This document shows, in pieces, positions 8,320-19,048 of a stretch of 64,000 nt of DNA; the stretch's first letter is position 1, and each line of letters starts with the position of its first letter. The stretch comes from Salinicola socius (GTDB lineage: Bacteria > Pseudomonadota > Gammaproteobacteria > Pseudomonadales > Halomonadaceae). The position numbers and the translations under genes are program-made. A model generated the notes under the pieces. The model did not search any database and had not been told where the DNA came from. It saw only the letters and a list, made by a program, of their open reading frames with translations. The stretch spans positions 1 through 64,000 of the forward strand of contig NZ_MSDO01000025.1 of the NCBI RefSeq assembly GCF_001937195.1. Reading direction: 5' to 3'.

Positions 8320-9246
8320 ATGAACTTTCAGCAGCTACGCATCGTCCGCGAGACCGTGCGCCAACGCTTCAACCTGACGGAGGCGTCGAACGCGCTCTTC
8401 ACCTCGCAATCCGGTGCCAGCAAGCATATTCGCGACCTCGAGGACGAGCTCGGTGTCGAGCTGTTCGAACGCCGCGGAAAGCGGATACTCGGATTGACGA
8501 CCGCAGGCGGCGCGCTGCTCGAGACCATCGAGCGCATGCTTCTCGATGCCGAAAACCTCAAGCGCTCGGCCCACCAGCTGGCGAACCAGGACCAGGGCCG
8601 GCTGGCGATCGCCACGACGCACACTCAGGCGCGCTATTCCCTGCCGCCGATCATCGCCCGGTTCAAGGAAAGGTTTCCCAAAGTCCATCTCGAGCTTCAC
8701 CAGTGCAGCCCCGGGGAGATCGTTTCATTACTGAAGACGGGGGCAGTTGATATCGGCATCGCCACCGAGGCCGTCAACGAGGATGGCGCGTCGTTCGTGC
8801 GCTTTCCCTTCCATCACTGGCATCACAGCGTCATCGTGCCTGACGACCATCCGCTGACCAGAGCCGCGCCCCTGACTCTGGAGGACGTGGCCGACTACCC
8901 CGTCGTGACCTACCACGAAGGCTTCACCGGCCGCGCCAGAATCGATCAGGCCTTCGAGAAGGCTTCGCTGGTCCCCAATGTCGTTCTGACCGCGCTGGAT
9001 GCCGACGTGATCAAGACCTACGTCGAGCTGGGTCTGGGGATCGGAATCATCGCATCATTGGCTTACCACCCGGATCGCGACCGTGGCTTGGAACTGCTGT
9101 CGGGAGAGTCGTTGTTCCCCCGCAATACCACCTATCTCGCCCTCAGGCGCGGGCATTTCCTGCACGCCTTCGCCTACGAATTCCTCCAGCTCTGCAGCGC
9201 TGCGCTGGACACAACGACCGTGCAGCAGGCGCTCGGTGCGCGCTGA
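8320..9246 (+). CDS. CysB-family LysR regulator of sulfate assimilation
   Basis: A 308-residue LysR protein closely resembling CysB/Cbl. The N-terminal helix-turn-helix has the CysB-style TSQSGASKHIRDLEDELG. The effector domain keeps IATTHTQARYSLP, the GFTGR inducer-contact motif and TALDADVIKTYVELGLGIG, all hallmarks of CysB rather than general LysR proteins. CysB binds N-acetylserine or O-acetylserine and activates sulfur-assimilation genes; Cbl responds to adenosine phosphosulfate. The protein lacks the last ~15 residues of E. coli CysB. The chosen ATG matches the CysB N terminus (MxxQQLR); an in-frame start exists 32 codons upstream. It lies 119 bp before sbp and almost certainly controls that operon. 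Confidence 0.9.
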   Translation: MNFQQLRIVRETVRQRFNLTEASNALFTSQSGASKHIRDLEDELGVELFERRGKRILGLTTAGGALLETIERMLLDAENLKRSAHQLANQDQGRLAIATTHTQARYSLPPIIARFKERFPKVHLELHQCSPGEIVSLLKTGAVDIGIATEAVNEDGASFVRFPFHHWHHSVIVPDDHPLTRAAPLTLEDVADYPVVTYHEGFTGRARIDQAFEKASLVPNVVLTALDADVIKTYVELGLGIGIIASLAYHPDRDRGLELLSGESLFPRNTTYLALRRGHFLHAFAYEFLQLCSAALDTTTVQQALGAR

Positions 9247-9365
9247 CCCAATAAGTCAGAAACGTGATAAGCAATTCAGTTTTTATTACTTTTTAATCAG
9301 ATAACAGCTCACTTAGAGTCATTGGACAGACACTCCCACCGATCGACTTCAGGGAACCGATACCC

Positions 9366-10436
9366 GTGGGAAAATTGACTTCTTGGGCATTCGCCAGCGC
9401 ACTGGGGCTGTTCGCGCTGAGCGCCACGTCATTCGCCCAGGCGGAAGACATCGAGCTGCTAAACGCCTCCTACGACCCGACGCGTGAGCTTTATCAAGCC
9501 TACGACCCTTTGTTCAGCAAGTGGTACAAGCAACAGACCGGTGACGACGTCACCGTCGAACAGAGCCATGGAGGTTCTGGCAGTCAGGCACGTTCCGTCA
9601 TCGACGGTCTGCCTGCGGACGTGGCGACGCTGGCGCTGGGTTACGACATCGACGCCATTGCCGATCGCACCGGCAAGATACCAGAGGACTGGCAGAGCGC
9701 GTTTCCGCACAACAGTGCACCCTATACGTCGACGATCGTCTTTCTGGTTCGCAAGGGAAATCCCAAGAACATTCAGGACTGGGACGATCTGACGAAAGAT
9801 GGCATCGAGGTCATCACGCCCAATCCCAAGACGTCCGGCGGCGCCCGCTGGAACTTCCTGGCCGCCTGGATCTACGTCCTGAAGCAGCAAATGGGCGACC
9901 TGGGCAAGCTCGACGATCCTCGTTACGCCGATGAAGTCAGCGCCGCAAAAGCGGCAGCAGAGAAATTCGTCGGCGACCTTTACCGCCATGTGCCGGTACT
10001 CGACTCCGGCGCACGCGGTGCCACCAATACCTTCGTGCAACGGGGGATCGGCGACGTGCTGTTGGCATGGGAAAACGAAGCATTCCTGGCCACGGAAGAA
10101 CTGGGTGAGGGTCAGTTCGATATCGTGGTGCCCTCGGTGAGCATTCTCGCAGAGCCCCCGGTCGCGGTCGTCGAGGGCAATGTCAGGAAAAAGGGAGAGG
10201 CTGCCGAGAAGGCCGCTCACGCCTATCTCGAGCATCTCTACTCACCAGAAGCCCAGGCGTTGGCGGCTGCCAACTACTATCGCCCGGTCAATCCCGAGTC
10301 TGCCGCGAAGGAGGATCTCGCACGCTTCCCCGATCTGGAACTGCACACGGTCAATGAAGTCTTCGGTAGCTGGCGCAAAGCGCAAGAAACCTACTTCAAT
10401 GATGGTGGCGTCTTCGACAAGATCTATCAGCCCTGA
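9366..10436 (+). CDS. sbp: sulfate-binding periplasmic protein
   Basis: A 356-residue sulfate/thiosulfate-binding protein with a Sec signal peptide cleaved after AQA (residue 26). Signature blocks of the Sbp/CysP family are the NASYDPTRELY segment just after the signal, QSHGGSGSQARSV, and PKTSGGARWNFLAAW, which bind the oxyanion through main-chain NH groups and Ser side chains. It starts with GTG. It is the first gene of sbp-cysT-cysW-cysA, a complete importer; the next gene begins almost immediately after it. Confidence 0.93.
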   Translation: MGKLTSWAFASALGLFALSATSFAQAEDIELLNASYDPTRELYQAYDPLFSKWYKQQTGDDVTVEQSHGGSGSQARSVIDGLPADVATLALGYDIDAIADRTGKIPEDWQSAFPHNSAPYTSTIVFLVRKGNPKNIQDWDDLTKDGIEVITPNPKTSGGARWNFLAAWIYVLKQQMGDLGKLDDPRYADEVSAAKAAAEKFVGDLYRHVPVLDSGARGATNTFVQRGIGDVLLAWENEAFLATEELGEGQFDIVVPSVSILAEPPVAVVEGNVRKKGEAAEKAAHAYLEHLYSPEAQALAAANYYRPVNPESAAKEDLARFPDLELHTVNEVFGSWRKAQETYFNDGGVFDKIYQP

Positions 10437-10457
10437 ATGCCTGGAAGCCGATCTCTC

Positions 10458-11285
10458 ATGAGCCAGCGAAAGACGCTGTTACCGGGTTTCGGGCTGAGTC
10501 TGGGTATCACGGTATTCACGCTCTCGCTGCTGGTGCTGATCCCGCTGTTGGCTCTCGTCACGAAATCCGCCGAGCTCAGTCTCGGCGGCATGTGGGACGC
10601 GCTGGCGGATCGCAGGGTGCTGGCGGCCTTTCGCGTCAGCTTCTCGACCGCCTTTGCAGCCGCCTTCGCCAATGTGTTTCTGGGGTTGATCGTCGCTTGG
10701 GTACTGGTGCGCTACCCCCTTCCTTTCAAACGCGGCTTCGATGCCCTGATCGATCTGCCGTTCGCGCTCCCCACCGCCGTCGCGGGGATCGTGCTGACGA
10801 CGTTGTATGCCCCCAACGGTTGGTTGGGGCAGTTCTTCACGGACTGGGGGATTCGCGTGGCTTTCACGCCACTGGGCATCATCGTGGCATTGATTTTCAT
10901 CGGGCTGCCATTCGTCGGGCGCACGGTCGAACCCGTGCTTCAGGAACTGGATCGACAGCAAGAAGAGGCCTCGACCAGCTTGGGCGCGTCGCGCTGGCAG
11001 ACCTTCTACCGCGTACTGCTACCGCCATTGGTACCGGCCATTCTGACCGGCTTTTCGCTCGCCTTTGCGAGAGGGCTGGGGGAGTACGGATCGGTCATCT
11101 TCATCGCCGGCAACATGCCGATGAGGTCCGAAATCGTACCTCTGTTGATCGTCACCAAACTCGAGCAGTACGACTACGCCGGCGCCACCGTTATCGCGCT
11201 GGCTTCACTGGTCGTTGCCTTCATCATGCTGCTCGTCGTCAACGGACTGCAGCACTGGACGCGCAAGCGCACCGGTCGCGACTAG
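10458..11285 (+). CDS. cysT: sulfate ABC transporter permease CysT
   Basis: A 275-residue inner-membrane permease matching E. coli CysT (CysU, 277 residues) throughout. Conserved stretches include DLPFALPTAVAGI and the cytoplasmic EAA loop EEASTSLGASRWQTF that docks on CysA, then the FARGLGEYGSVIFIAGN segment. About six membrane segments are visible. An in-frame ATG at 10437 overlaps nothing and directly follows the sbp stop, but GGAAG at 10443 and similarity to CysT favour the ATG at 10458. With CysW it forms the membrane channel. Confidence 0.92.
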   Translation: MSQRKTLLPGFGLSLGITVFTLSLLVLIPLLALVTKSAELSLGGMWDALADRRVLAAFRVSFSTAFAAAFANVFLGLIVAWVLVRYPLPFKRGFDALIDLPFALPTAVAGIVLTTLYAPNGWLGQFFTDWGIRVAFTPLGIIVALIFIGLPFVGRTVEPVLQELDRQQEEASTSLGASRWQTFYRVLLPPLVPAILTGFSLAFARGLGEYGSVIFIAGNMPMRSEIVPLLIVTKLEQYDYAGATVIALASLVVAFIMLLVVNGLQHWTRKRTGRD

Positions 11286-11295
11286 GGAAAACCTC

Positions 11296-12162
11296 ATGAG
11301 TCGTATTCTCCAACCCCAAACCGCGTCGCGAGAGCAAAAGGCAGAAACGCCGTTCGTCCGCTACCTGCTGAGCTTGCTGGCACTGGCCATCATCGGGTTG
11401 TTTTTGATTCTGCCCCTGGTCGCTGTCCTGTTCGAGGCGTTTCGGGAAGGCTGGCAGGCCTACCTGACCGCCGTCACCGATCGCTACACGCGCCACGCGA
11501 TTCTGCTGACCCTGTTCACGGCGCTGATCTGTGTGCCGTTGAACACGCTCTTCGGCATTGCCGCAGCCTGGTGTATCGCACGGTTCCAGTTCCCGGGTCG
11601 TAGTCTTCTGACCACGCTGATCGACCTGCCCTTTTCGGTATCGCCGGTCATCGCCGGCCTCGTCTTCATTCTGATCTTCGGTGCTCAAGGCTGGTTCGGC
11701 GGTTGGTTCGCGGCCAACGGTTTTCCCGTCATCTTCGCGCTGCCAGGCATCGTGCTGGCTACGATGTTCGTCACCTTGCCGTTCGTCGCCCGCGAGCTGA
11801 TACCCCTGATGCAAGCGCAAGGCGCCGAGCAGGAAGAGGCCGCAATCATGCTTGGGGCCGGCCCATGGCGGATGTTCTGGACGATCACGCTACCGCGCAT
11901 CAAGTGGGGGCTGCTATATGGCGTGATTCTCTGCAACGCGCGCGCCATGGGCGAGTTCGGTGCGGTATCCGTCGTATCCGGACATATCCGTGGCTCGACC
12001 AACACGCTACCGCTTCACGTCGAGATTCTTTACAACGAGTACCAGTTCAGCGCGGCCTTCGCCGTCGCCACGCTGTTGGCTGGCCTCGCCATCGTGACAC
12101 TGATCGCCAAGTCGATCGTCGAGTGGCGTCAGCAGCGTCAATGGGAGAATGCATCGTCATGA
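11296..12162 (+). CDS. cysW: sulfate ABC transporter permease CysW
   Basis: A 288-residue permease partner of CysT. It shows about six membrane segments, the family block [15 protein letters not shown], the EAA loop [16 protein letters not shown] and the CysW-specific [20 protein letters not shown]. The start is the ATG 10 bp after the cysT stop with AGGGAAA before it; the longer open frame begins inside cysT and is discarded. Its stop overlaps the cysA start by four bases (ATGA), implying translational coupling. Confidence 0.93.
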   Translation: MSRILQPQTASREQKAETPFVRYLLSLLALAIIGLFLILPLVAVLFEAFREGWQAYLTAVTDRYTRHAILLTLFTALICVPLNTLFGIAAAWCIARFQFPGRSLLTTLIDLPFSVSPVIAGLVFILIFGAQGWFGGWFAANGFPVIFALPGIVLATMFVTLPFVARELIPLMQAQGAEQEEAAIMLGAGPWRMFWTITLPRIKWGLLYGVILCNARAMGEFGAVSVVSGHIRGSTNTLPLHVEILYNEYQFSAAFAVATLLAGLAIVTLIAKSIVEWRQQRQWENASS

Positions 12163-13289
12163 GTATCCACGTTAACCAGTTGACCAAACGCTACGGCAAC
12201 TTCACGGCACTGGACGACATTTCGCTGTCCATCGACGATGGCGAGCTGGTGGCACTGCTCGGCCCATCCGGCTGCGGCAAGACGACGCTCCTTCGCAGCA
12301 TTGCTGGCATGGAATTCGCCGACAGCGGCAACATCCTGCTCGAGGGCCGCGACATGACGTTCGAGCCCATACGCCATCGCCAGGTCGGATTCGTGTTTCA
12401 GCACTACGCCCTGTTCAACCACATGAGCGTGTTCGAGAACGTCGCCTATGGCTTACGCGTCAGGCCGCGTGCCCAGCGTCCCAACGAAGCCGCGATTCGT
12501 CAGCGCGTCCATGAGCTCCTCGAGCTCGTTCAACTGGAATGGCTGGCCAAACGTTTTCCGCCACAGCTCTCCGGTGGCCAGCGCCAACGTATTGCGCTGG
12601 CGAGGGCTCTGGCAGTGGAACCTCGATACCTGCTGCTTGACGAACCGTTCGGCGCACTGGATGCCAACGTTCGCAAGGAATTGAGACGCTGGCTACGCCG
12701 TCTACACGAGGAGCTACATGTGACGAGTCTGTTCGTCACTCACGATCAGGAAGAGGCCATGGAAGTCGCGAGCCGCATCGTGGTGATGAATCATGGGCGA
12801 ATCGAGCAGGTGGGTACGCCTGCCGATATCTACGATGAACCCCGCACGCCGTTCGTTTCTTCCTTCATTGGCAACGTCAATGTGTTTCAGGGCACCATTC
12901 GCAGTGGCGCTTTCCACAGTGGCAGCTGGCGTCTTCCACTAACGGATGCCAGAGATACCCTCAACGCTGCCGAGCAGAACGCGTTCGTCCGTCCGCACGA
13001 CATCGAGATTGTTCATCCTTCGACATCAGAGTGGCAAGCAAGAGTCCAACACATCCAGCCGATGGGCAGCAGCTATCATATCGAGGCGGTTCCCTTCGCT
13101 GATGCCTCTGGAGGAGATGGGCCTCAGATCGAAAGCGGACTGATCGTGATCGAACTGACTCGCCACGCGTTCAAGTCATTGTCGTTATCCCTCGGTGATC
13201 GAGTCGGTCTGAAAATCCATCACATTCACTGGTTTCAGCCGCGACAGGTCATCGGGAAGCCCTCGATCGCCCCGCCGGTTCCCGCCTGA
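12159..13289 (+). CDS. cysA: sulfate/thiosulfate ABC transporter ATPase CysA
   Basis: A 376-residue ABC ATPase. Walker A is GPSGCGKTT near residue 35, the Q-loop is in VFQHYALF, the signature is [15 protein letters not shown], Walker B is [12 protein letters not shown] and the H-loop histidine is in [11 protein letters not shown]. After residue ~240 follows the TOBE-type regulatory region of the CUT1-like CysA/MalK group, including [12 protein letters not shown]. It powers uptake of sulfate and thiosulfate through CysT/CysW. It is the last gene of the operon and faces fghA across 124 bp. Confidence 0.94.
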   Translation: MSIHVNQLTKRYGNFTALDDISLSIDDGELVALLGPSGCGKTTLLRSIAGMEFADSGNILLEGRDMTFEPIRHRQVGFVFQHYALFNHMSVFENVAYGLRVRPRAQRPNEAAIRQRVHELLELVQLEWLAKRFPPQLSGGQRQRIALARALAVEPRYLLLDEPFGALDANVRKELRRWLRRLHEELHVTSLFVTHDQEEAMEVASRIVVMNHGRIEQVGTPADIYDEPRTPFVSSFIGNVNVFQGTIRSGAFHSGSWRLPLTDARDTLNAAEQNAFVRPHDIEIVHPSTSEWQARVQHIQPMGSSYHIEAVPFADASGGDGPQIESGLIVIELTRHAFKSLSLSLGDRVGLKIHHIHWFQPRQVIGKPSIAPPVPA

Positions 13290-13353
13290 CAACGAGCATC
13301 GAGCTTTTCTTGGCGAAGCATCGGTCATGCGCCTCGGCACCGACACGGCAACG

Positions 13354-13381
13354 AAAAAGCGGCACGCATGATGCGTGCCGC
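13354..13381 (-). terminator. rho-independent terminator after fghA
   Basis: A GCGGCACGCAT / ATGCGTGCCGC inverted repeat at 13359-13381 folds into a strong hairpin. On the minus strand it is followed by TTTTT (13358-13354), so it should end the frmA-fghA transcript. The same stem without a T-run may also slow transcription arriving from cysA. Confidence 0.8.
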
Positions 13382-13413
13382 TGAGGCGGGGCTAGAGCCC
13401 GAGACGACTGTGT

Positions 13414-14271
13414 TCAGCGCTTGGCGTAGAGCCTCTCGGCGTGGTAGCGCAGGTGTTCGTCGATGAAGCTGGCGATGAAGAAGTAGCTGTGGTCGTAGCC
13501 CGGGTGGCGGCGCAGGGTCAGCGGGTGATCGTGCTCTTCGCAGACCGCTTCCAGCCGCTCGGGCTTGAGCTGTTCTTCGAGGAAGTTGTCCGCTTCGCCC
13601 TGGTCGATGAACAGCGGCTGGCGCGACGAGCCCTTGGCCACCAGCTCGCAGGCATCGTACTGGGTGCGCAGGCCGATATCGTCGCCCAGGTAGTTCTCGA
13701 ACGCCTTCTGCCCCCACGGCACCTGGGTCGGATTGACGATTGGCGCAAATGCCGAGACCGCCGCATACCGCCCAGGCTGGCGCAGGGCCAGCACCAGCGC
13801 GCCGTGGCCGCCCATCGAGTGGCCGCTGATCGACTCGCGACCGTTGACAGGGAAGTGCAGGCGTACCACCGAGGGAAGCTCCTCGGTCACGTAGTCGTAC
13901 ATCCGATAATGCTTCGACCACGGCTCCCGCTTGGCGTTGAGGTAGAAACCCGCGCCGGAGCCGAAATCGTAGCTGTCGTGCTCTCCGGGCAGATCCAGAC
14001 CGCGCGGGCTGGTGTCCGGGCAGACGATCGCCACCCCAAGTTCGGCCGCGGTCCCAAGCGCCCCCGCCTTCTGCATGAAATTCTCGTCGTTGCAGGTCAG
14101 ACCGGAGAGCCACCACATCAGCGGCACGCGCCCCTCCTCGGCCTGCGGCGGAAGATAGATCGCGAAGATCATGTCGCAATCCAGCGCCCGGGAATAATGC
14201 TTGTAACGCTTGACCCAGCCACCGAAGCTTTTGGTAGCCGAGACGAGTTCCAGCTGTTCGCTCATCGACAT
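13414..14271 (-). CDS. fghA: S-formylglutathione hydrolase
   Basis: A 285-residue serine hydrolase (esterase D family) that splits S-formylglutathione to formate and glutathione, the second step of glutathione-dependent formaldehyde removal. The WWLSGLTCNDENF block, PDTSPRG motif and nucleophile elbow SGHSMGGHGAL near residue 145 are diagnostic; the base is His in HPGYDHSYFF. E. coli FrmB and YeiG are 277-278 residues. AAGGAG precedes the chosen ATG at 14271; an upstream in-frame ATG at 14325 lacks family similarity. It lies 90 bp after frmA in the same direction, forming a two-gene operon. Confidence 0.94.
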   Translation of the reverse strand: MSMSEQLELVSATKSFGGWVKRYKHYSRALDCDMIFAIYLPPQAEEGRVPLMWWLSGLTCNDENFMQKAGALGTAAELGVAIVCPDTSPRGLDLPGEHDSYDFGSGAGFYLNAKREPWSKHYRMYDYVTEELPSVVRLHFPVNGRESISGHSMGGHGALVLALRQPGRYAAVSAFAPIVNPTQVPWGQKAFENYLGDDIGLRTQYDACELVAKGSSRQPLFIDQGEADNFLEEQLKPERLEAVCEEHDHPLTLRRHPGYDHSYFFIASFIDEHLRYHAERLYAKR

Positions 14272-14361
14272 GATTTTCTCCTTGTCTCTTTGTGCGCCGC
14301 TTTTCATGCGCCCCGAAACCGGCATGGCTCTGGCTTTTCGCGCGGCCTCGGGCGCGATGAA

Positions 14362-15567
<1,206 letters not shown>

Positions 15568-15602
15568 TCACTGCCATGCAATAAACCTGGCAATCAGCAT
15601 AT

Positions 15603-15626
15603 GATTATTGCTGTGTGACAATAATC
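15603..15626. promoter_or_regulatory. inverted repeat, likely LysR operator between frmA and lysR
   Basis: The arms GATTATTG (15603-15610) and CAATAATC (15619-15626) are a perfect 8-bp inverted repeat around an 8-bp spacer. It has the geometry of a LysR-type T-N11-A binding site and lies in the 180-bp divergent region, 26 bp before the LysR start. Assignment to the adjacent regulator is inference. Confidence 0.7.
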
Positions 15627-15651
15627 CCGCCACATTCATCGAGGAGTCATC

Positions 15652-16539
15652 ATGACGCGCTGGGAGGGTATCGAGGCCTTTGTCGCCGTGGTTCGTCTGG
15701 GGACGTTTTCCCGCGCGGCCCAGTCACTGAAAGTGTCCAATTCTCACGTCAGTCGGCTGGTGGGCCAGCTCGAGCAGACACTGGGGATGCCGTTGCTCTA
15801 TCGAACGACGCGACAGATTCGACTGACCGACAGCGGCGCGATCTACTACGAACATTGCCGGTCGCTGCTCGATGGCTTCAAGGAGGCCGAGGCCGCGCTC
15901 AACGAACTGCAGTCGCAGCCCCAGGGCCGGCTCGCCATCAGTTGCGCGACCACCTTTGGCGAACGTTACATCGCCCCATTGGTCAATGACTTCCACTGCC
16001 GCTACCCGCAGCTCGACGTGCGACTGCACTTCACCAACCGCGCCGTCGAGCTGATCGACGAAGGCTTCGATGTCGCCATCCGCATGGGCGTGCTCAAGGA
16101 TTCCAGCCTGCTGGCCCGACGGCTCTGCCAACGCCGGGAGTACGTGGTCGGCGCACCCGATTACTTTCAGCGACGACCGACGCCGCACAGTCTCTCCGAG
16201 CTTTCGCATCACAACTGTCTGGTCGGATCGCGGGACAGCTGGCTGTTCCGTGTCGACGGCCGACAGCGGGAAATTCGCGTTTCGGGGAACTGGCGGGGCA
16301 ATTCGGGGCCGGCATTGCTGGATGCTGCCTGCAAGGGTATCGGACTGGCTCAATTGCCCGACTACTACGTGGAAGCAGCGATCCGACAGGGACAGTTGAT
16401 ACCCGTCCTGGATCGCTACCAGTTCACCGATACGGGCGTGTGGGCGGTTTACCCGCGTCACCGACAGCTCTCTTCCAAGATTCGCCTGCTGGTCGATTTC
16501 CTGGCCGAGCGGCTGCCGGATGCGATTGCGGCCGATTAG
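15652..16539 (+). CDS. LysR-family transcriptional regulator
   Basis: A 295-residue LysR protein. The winged helix (residues 1-60) has the typical TFSRAAQSLKVSNSHVSRLVGQLE. The effector domain follows from about residue 88 (GRLAISCATTFGERYIAPLV), resembling the large AaeR/DsdC-unrelated group often called LrhA- or YafC-like; the inducer is not predictable. GAGGAGT precedes the ATG. It diverges from frmA, so a role in activating formaldehyde detoxification is likely but unproven. Confidence 0.88.
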   Translation: MTRWEGIEAFVAVVRLGTFSRAAQSLKVSNSHVSRLVGQLEQTLGMPLLYRTTRQIRLTDSGAIYYEHCRSLLDGFKEAEAALNELQSQPQGRLAISCATTFGERYIAPLVNDFHCRYPQLDVRLHFTNRAVELIDEGFDVAIRMGVLKDSSLLARRLCQRREYVVGAPDYFQRRPTPHSLSELSHHNCLVGSRDSWLFRVDGRQREIRVSGNWRGNSGPALLDAACKGIGLAQLPDYYVEAAIRQGQLIPVLDRYQFTDTGVWAVYPRHRQLSSKIRLLVDFLAERLPDAIAAD

Positions 16540-16609
16540 GCATTCGCGCCATGACTGCAGGCCATCCGGGCCGGCGACATCCCGGCCCGGCACATCGCGA
16601 ATCGTCGAT

Positions 16610-17344
16610 TCAATGATGGAAGAAGTGATCGATACCGTCGTTGAGGTAGGCATCGCCGAACTCCGCTTCCCGCGCCAGCGCGGCAGGATCGGGCAGTTCG
16701 ATGCGTTGGCGCGAGCGCAACAACAGCCCTTCCTCGCGGAAGGCCGTCAGCGTCCGACTGACGTGGACCGAAGACAGCCCCAGCGCATCGCCGAGATGCT
16801 GCTGGGACAGCGGTAACCGGATGCCATTGCCCTGCCGCGCCTTGGTTCGATCCAGCCGCACGTACATTTCATAGATCAAGTGGGCCAGACGCTGACGCGC
16901 GCTACGTCGCGCCAGATTGACGAGGCGCTCGGTCAACAGGGCCTGCTGATGAGACGAGATGGCGAAGAAAATGGTCGAAAGCGTCAGCGATTCACGGAAA
17001 ACGTTGACCAGACGCCGATGGGGGAAATGGCACACCACGCCGTCTTCGAGCATGGCAACACCGGTCAGGCGCTCCTTGAAGGCAAATTCCCTCAGTCCGA
17101 TGATATCGCCGGGCAGGTAGATCTCCAGAATCTGGCGAGATCCATCCTCCATATGACGAAACGAATAGGCCCAGCCTTTGCTGAGCGTACAGAATTCCCG
17201 CGCGGGATCGCCTTCCTGCCACAGAACCTGATCGGCCTTGACCTCGGTCGGGCTCTGCTCGAGCTCGGCCAGCAAGGTTTCGTCGTTCTTGGAAAGCTCA
17301 CCGTAGTGCTTGAAATGACAGACGATGCAACTGTCGTGGCTCAT
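16610..17344 (-). CDS. Crp/Fnr-family transcriptional regulator
   Basis: A 244-residue regulator with a cyclic-nucleotide-binding-like beta barrel (about residues 20-125) and a C-terminal winged helix whose recognition region is LSQQHLGDALGLSSVHVSRTL. An N-terminal Cys-X2-Cys pair (CIVC, about residues 6-9) recalls Fnr, and a further Cys sits in VVCHF where Fnr has its fourth ligand, but the third N-terminal Fnr cysteine is absent; another Cys lies in REFCTLS. A labile cluster or redox switch is therefore possible, not shown. The cAMP-contacting residues of Crp are not evident. AGGGCAGGG supports the ATG at 17344 over one six codons upstream. It follows sdaA in the same direction across 166 bp. 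Confidence 0.85.
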   Translation of the reverse strand: MSHDSCIVCHFKHYGELSKNDETLLAELEQSPTEVKADQVLWQEGDPAREFCTLSKGWAYSFRHMEDGSRQILEIYLPGDIIGLREFAFKERLTGVAMLEDGVVCHFPHRRLVNVFRESLTLSTIFFAISSHQQALLTERLVNLARRSARQRLAHLIYEMYVRLDRTKARQGNGIRLPLSQQHLGDALGLSSVHVSRTLTAFREEGLLLRSRQRIELPDPAALAREAEFGDAYLNDGIDHFFHH

Positions 17345-17510
17345 TACCCTGCCCTTGTTCATGCTTTTGGCGACGCCATGTTGAGGGAGTCGATATTGGC
17401 ACAGCCAGCCGAGATTGTCGTTATCCCATATCAGGGTTCACGACCTCTCTGAGGGTAACGATCCGGGTGGTACACGCGCCTATCTTCCACCATTGCCGAA
17501 ATCGACAGGC

Positions 17511-18890
17511 TCAACATTCGATGATGTTGACCGCCAACCCGCCGCGAGACGTTTCCTTGTATTTGTCCTGCATGTCGCGCCCCGTGTCACGCATGGTGCG
17601 AATGACCTTGTCGAGAGAAACGAAATGCTCGCCGTCGCCGCAGAGCGCCATCTGGGCCGCGTTGATGGCCTTGACCGCGCCGATCGCGTTGCGTTCGATA
17701 CAGGGCACCTGAACCAGCCCCGCGATCGGATCGCAGGTCAACCCCAGATTGTGCTCCAACCCGATCTCGGCGGCGTTCTCGACCTGAGCCGGCGTCCCCC
17801 CCATCAACTCCGCCAGACCGGCGGCGGCCATCGCGCAGGCGGATCCGACTTCGCCCTGGCAGCCCACTTCCGCCCCCGAAATCGAGGCATTGGTCTTGCA
17901 CAGAATGCCGATCGCGCCTGCGGTCAGCAGGAACCGGACCACATCCCGTTCGCAAGCGTCCGGCTGAAACTTCATGTAGTAGTGCAACACTGCCGGCACG
18001 ATCCCGGCGGCACCGTTGGTCGGCGCGGTCACCATCCGACGCCCCGCGGCGTTCTCTTCGTTGACCGACAGCGCAAACAGGTTGACCCAGTCCATCGCCG
18101 AAAAGGTACTCGCGATCAGACTCTTCTCGTTGTCCAGCGCCATCAGACGCCGATGGAGCGCCGGCGCCCGTCGCCGCACATTGAGACCGCCCGGCAGAAC
18201 ACCGGTTTGATCCAGGCCGCTGTCGACACATGCCTTCATCGCCAGCCAGATCCGCCACAGCCCGGCGCGAATCTCCGCCTCGCTGCGCCAGGCCTGCTCG
18301 TTGGCCAGCATCACATCGCTGACGGCCAGATTTTCACGGCGGCAGGTATCAAGCAGCTCGACGGCATTCTTGAACGGAAATGGCAGCGTGACCGTCGGCG
18401 TGATGGCATCGCCCTGCGCCGCCTGCCCGGCATCGACGACGAACCCCCCCCCAACCGAGTAATAGGTGTTGTCGTAGACGACGCCGCTGTCGTCGAAGGC
18501 GACCAGGCGCAGAGCGTTGGTGTGGTAATCGAGGATCTCGTCGCACCACTCGATGTCCCGCGTCGCATCGAATGCCACCGGGTGCACGCCGGCCAGTTTC
18601 AGCGCCCCTTCGCGCGCGCCAGCCGCCAGCCGAAGCGCCAGGTCGTCAGGGTCGACGGTAGAGGGCCGCTCGCCCATCAACCCCCCCATCACGGCGCTGT
18701 CCGTGTTATGGCCCTTACCGGTTGCCGAGAGCGAACCGTAGAGCGTCACCGACACGCGTCGGATGGTCGTCAACAGCTCGCGCTCGCGTAGCGTCGCGAC
18801 GAAATCATGGGCGGCCTGCATCGGTCCCACCGTGTGCGAACTGGAAGGCCCGATACCGATCTTGAACAGGTCGAACACACTGAATGGCAT
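17511..18890 (-). CDS. sdaA: L-serine ammonia-lyase (iron-sulfur, single chain)
   Basis: A 459-residue type 2 L-serine dehydratase that converts serine to pyruvate and ammonia using a [4Fe-4S] cluster. The N-terminal SdaA-beta domain begins [17 protein letters not shown], and the cluster cysteines lie in the C-terminal half ([29 protein letters not shown] and VQVPCIERN regions). The length equals that of E. coli SdaA (454). A GcvA-like LysR gene diverges from its start, which suggests glycine or serine-responsive control. Confidence 0.95.
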   Translation of the reverse strand: MPFSVFDLFKIGIGPSSSHTVGPMQAAHDFVATLRERELLTTIRRVSVTLYGSLSATGKGHNTDSAVMGGLMGERPSTVDPDDLALRLAAGAREGALKLAGVHPVAFDATRDIEWCDEILDYHTNALRLVAFDDSGVVYDNTYYSVGGGFVVDAGQAAQGDAITPTVTLPFPFKNAVELLDTCRRENLAVSDVMLANEQAWRSEAEIRAGLWRIWLAMKACVDSGLDQTGVLPGGLNVRRRAPALHRRLMALDNEKSLIASTFSAMDWVNLFALSVNEENAAGRRMVTAPTNGAAGIVPAVLHYYMKFQPDACERDVVRFLLTAGAIGILCKTNASISGAEVGCQGEVGSACAMAAAGLAELMGGTPAQVENAAEIGLEHNLGLTCDPIAGLVQVPCIERNAIGAVKAINAAQMALCGDGEHFVSLDKVIRTMRDTGRDMQDKYKETSRGGLAVNIIEC

Positions 18891-19048
18891 GCGGCCACCT
18901 CATATAGTTCAAATGCCAGGATGTCGCTCTTGCGCCAGGATCTGTCGTTTCAAGAACCGGCACATGGTGTAGTCTGACTTCAGTGTGTTCGCCAGCCTAC
19001 CCGGAAACAATCGATAAAAACTGCCCTCGGATATAGCATGACTAAATC
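18891..19048. promoter_or_regulatory. divergent control region, sdaA / LysR gene
   Basis: A 158-bp region between divergent genes. A short inverted repeat, CATGA-ctaaa-TCATG, spans 19037-19051 and overlaps the LysR start codon, a position suited to autoregulation. The site is short, so this is tentative. Confidence 0.4.

Noticed and set aside
9247-9365. possible leader peptide or riboswitch before sbp
   Set aside because: The 119-bp gap is AT-rich and suits CysB binding, but I see no conserved RNA fold or small open frame with a ribosome site.
17385-17410. sigma-54-like promoter (TTGGCAC) upstream of the Crp/Fnr gene
   Set aside because: The matching GC element at the correct spacing (TTGCA/T) is absent and the orientation does not fit the gene.
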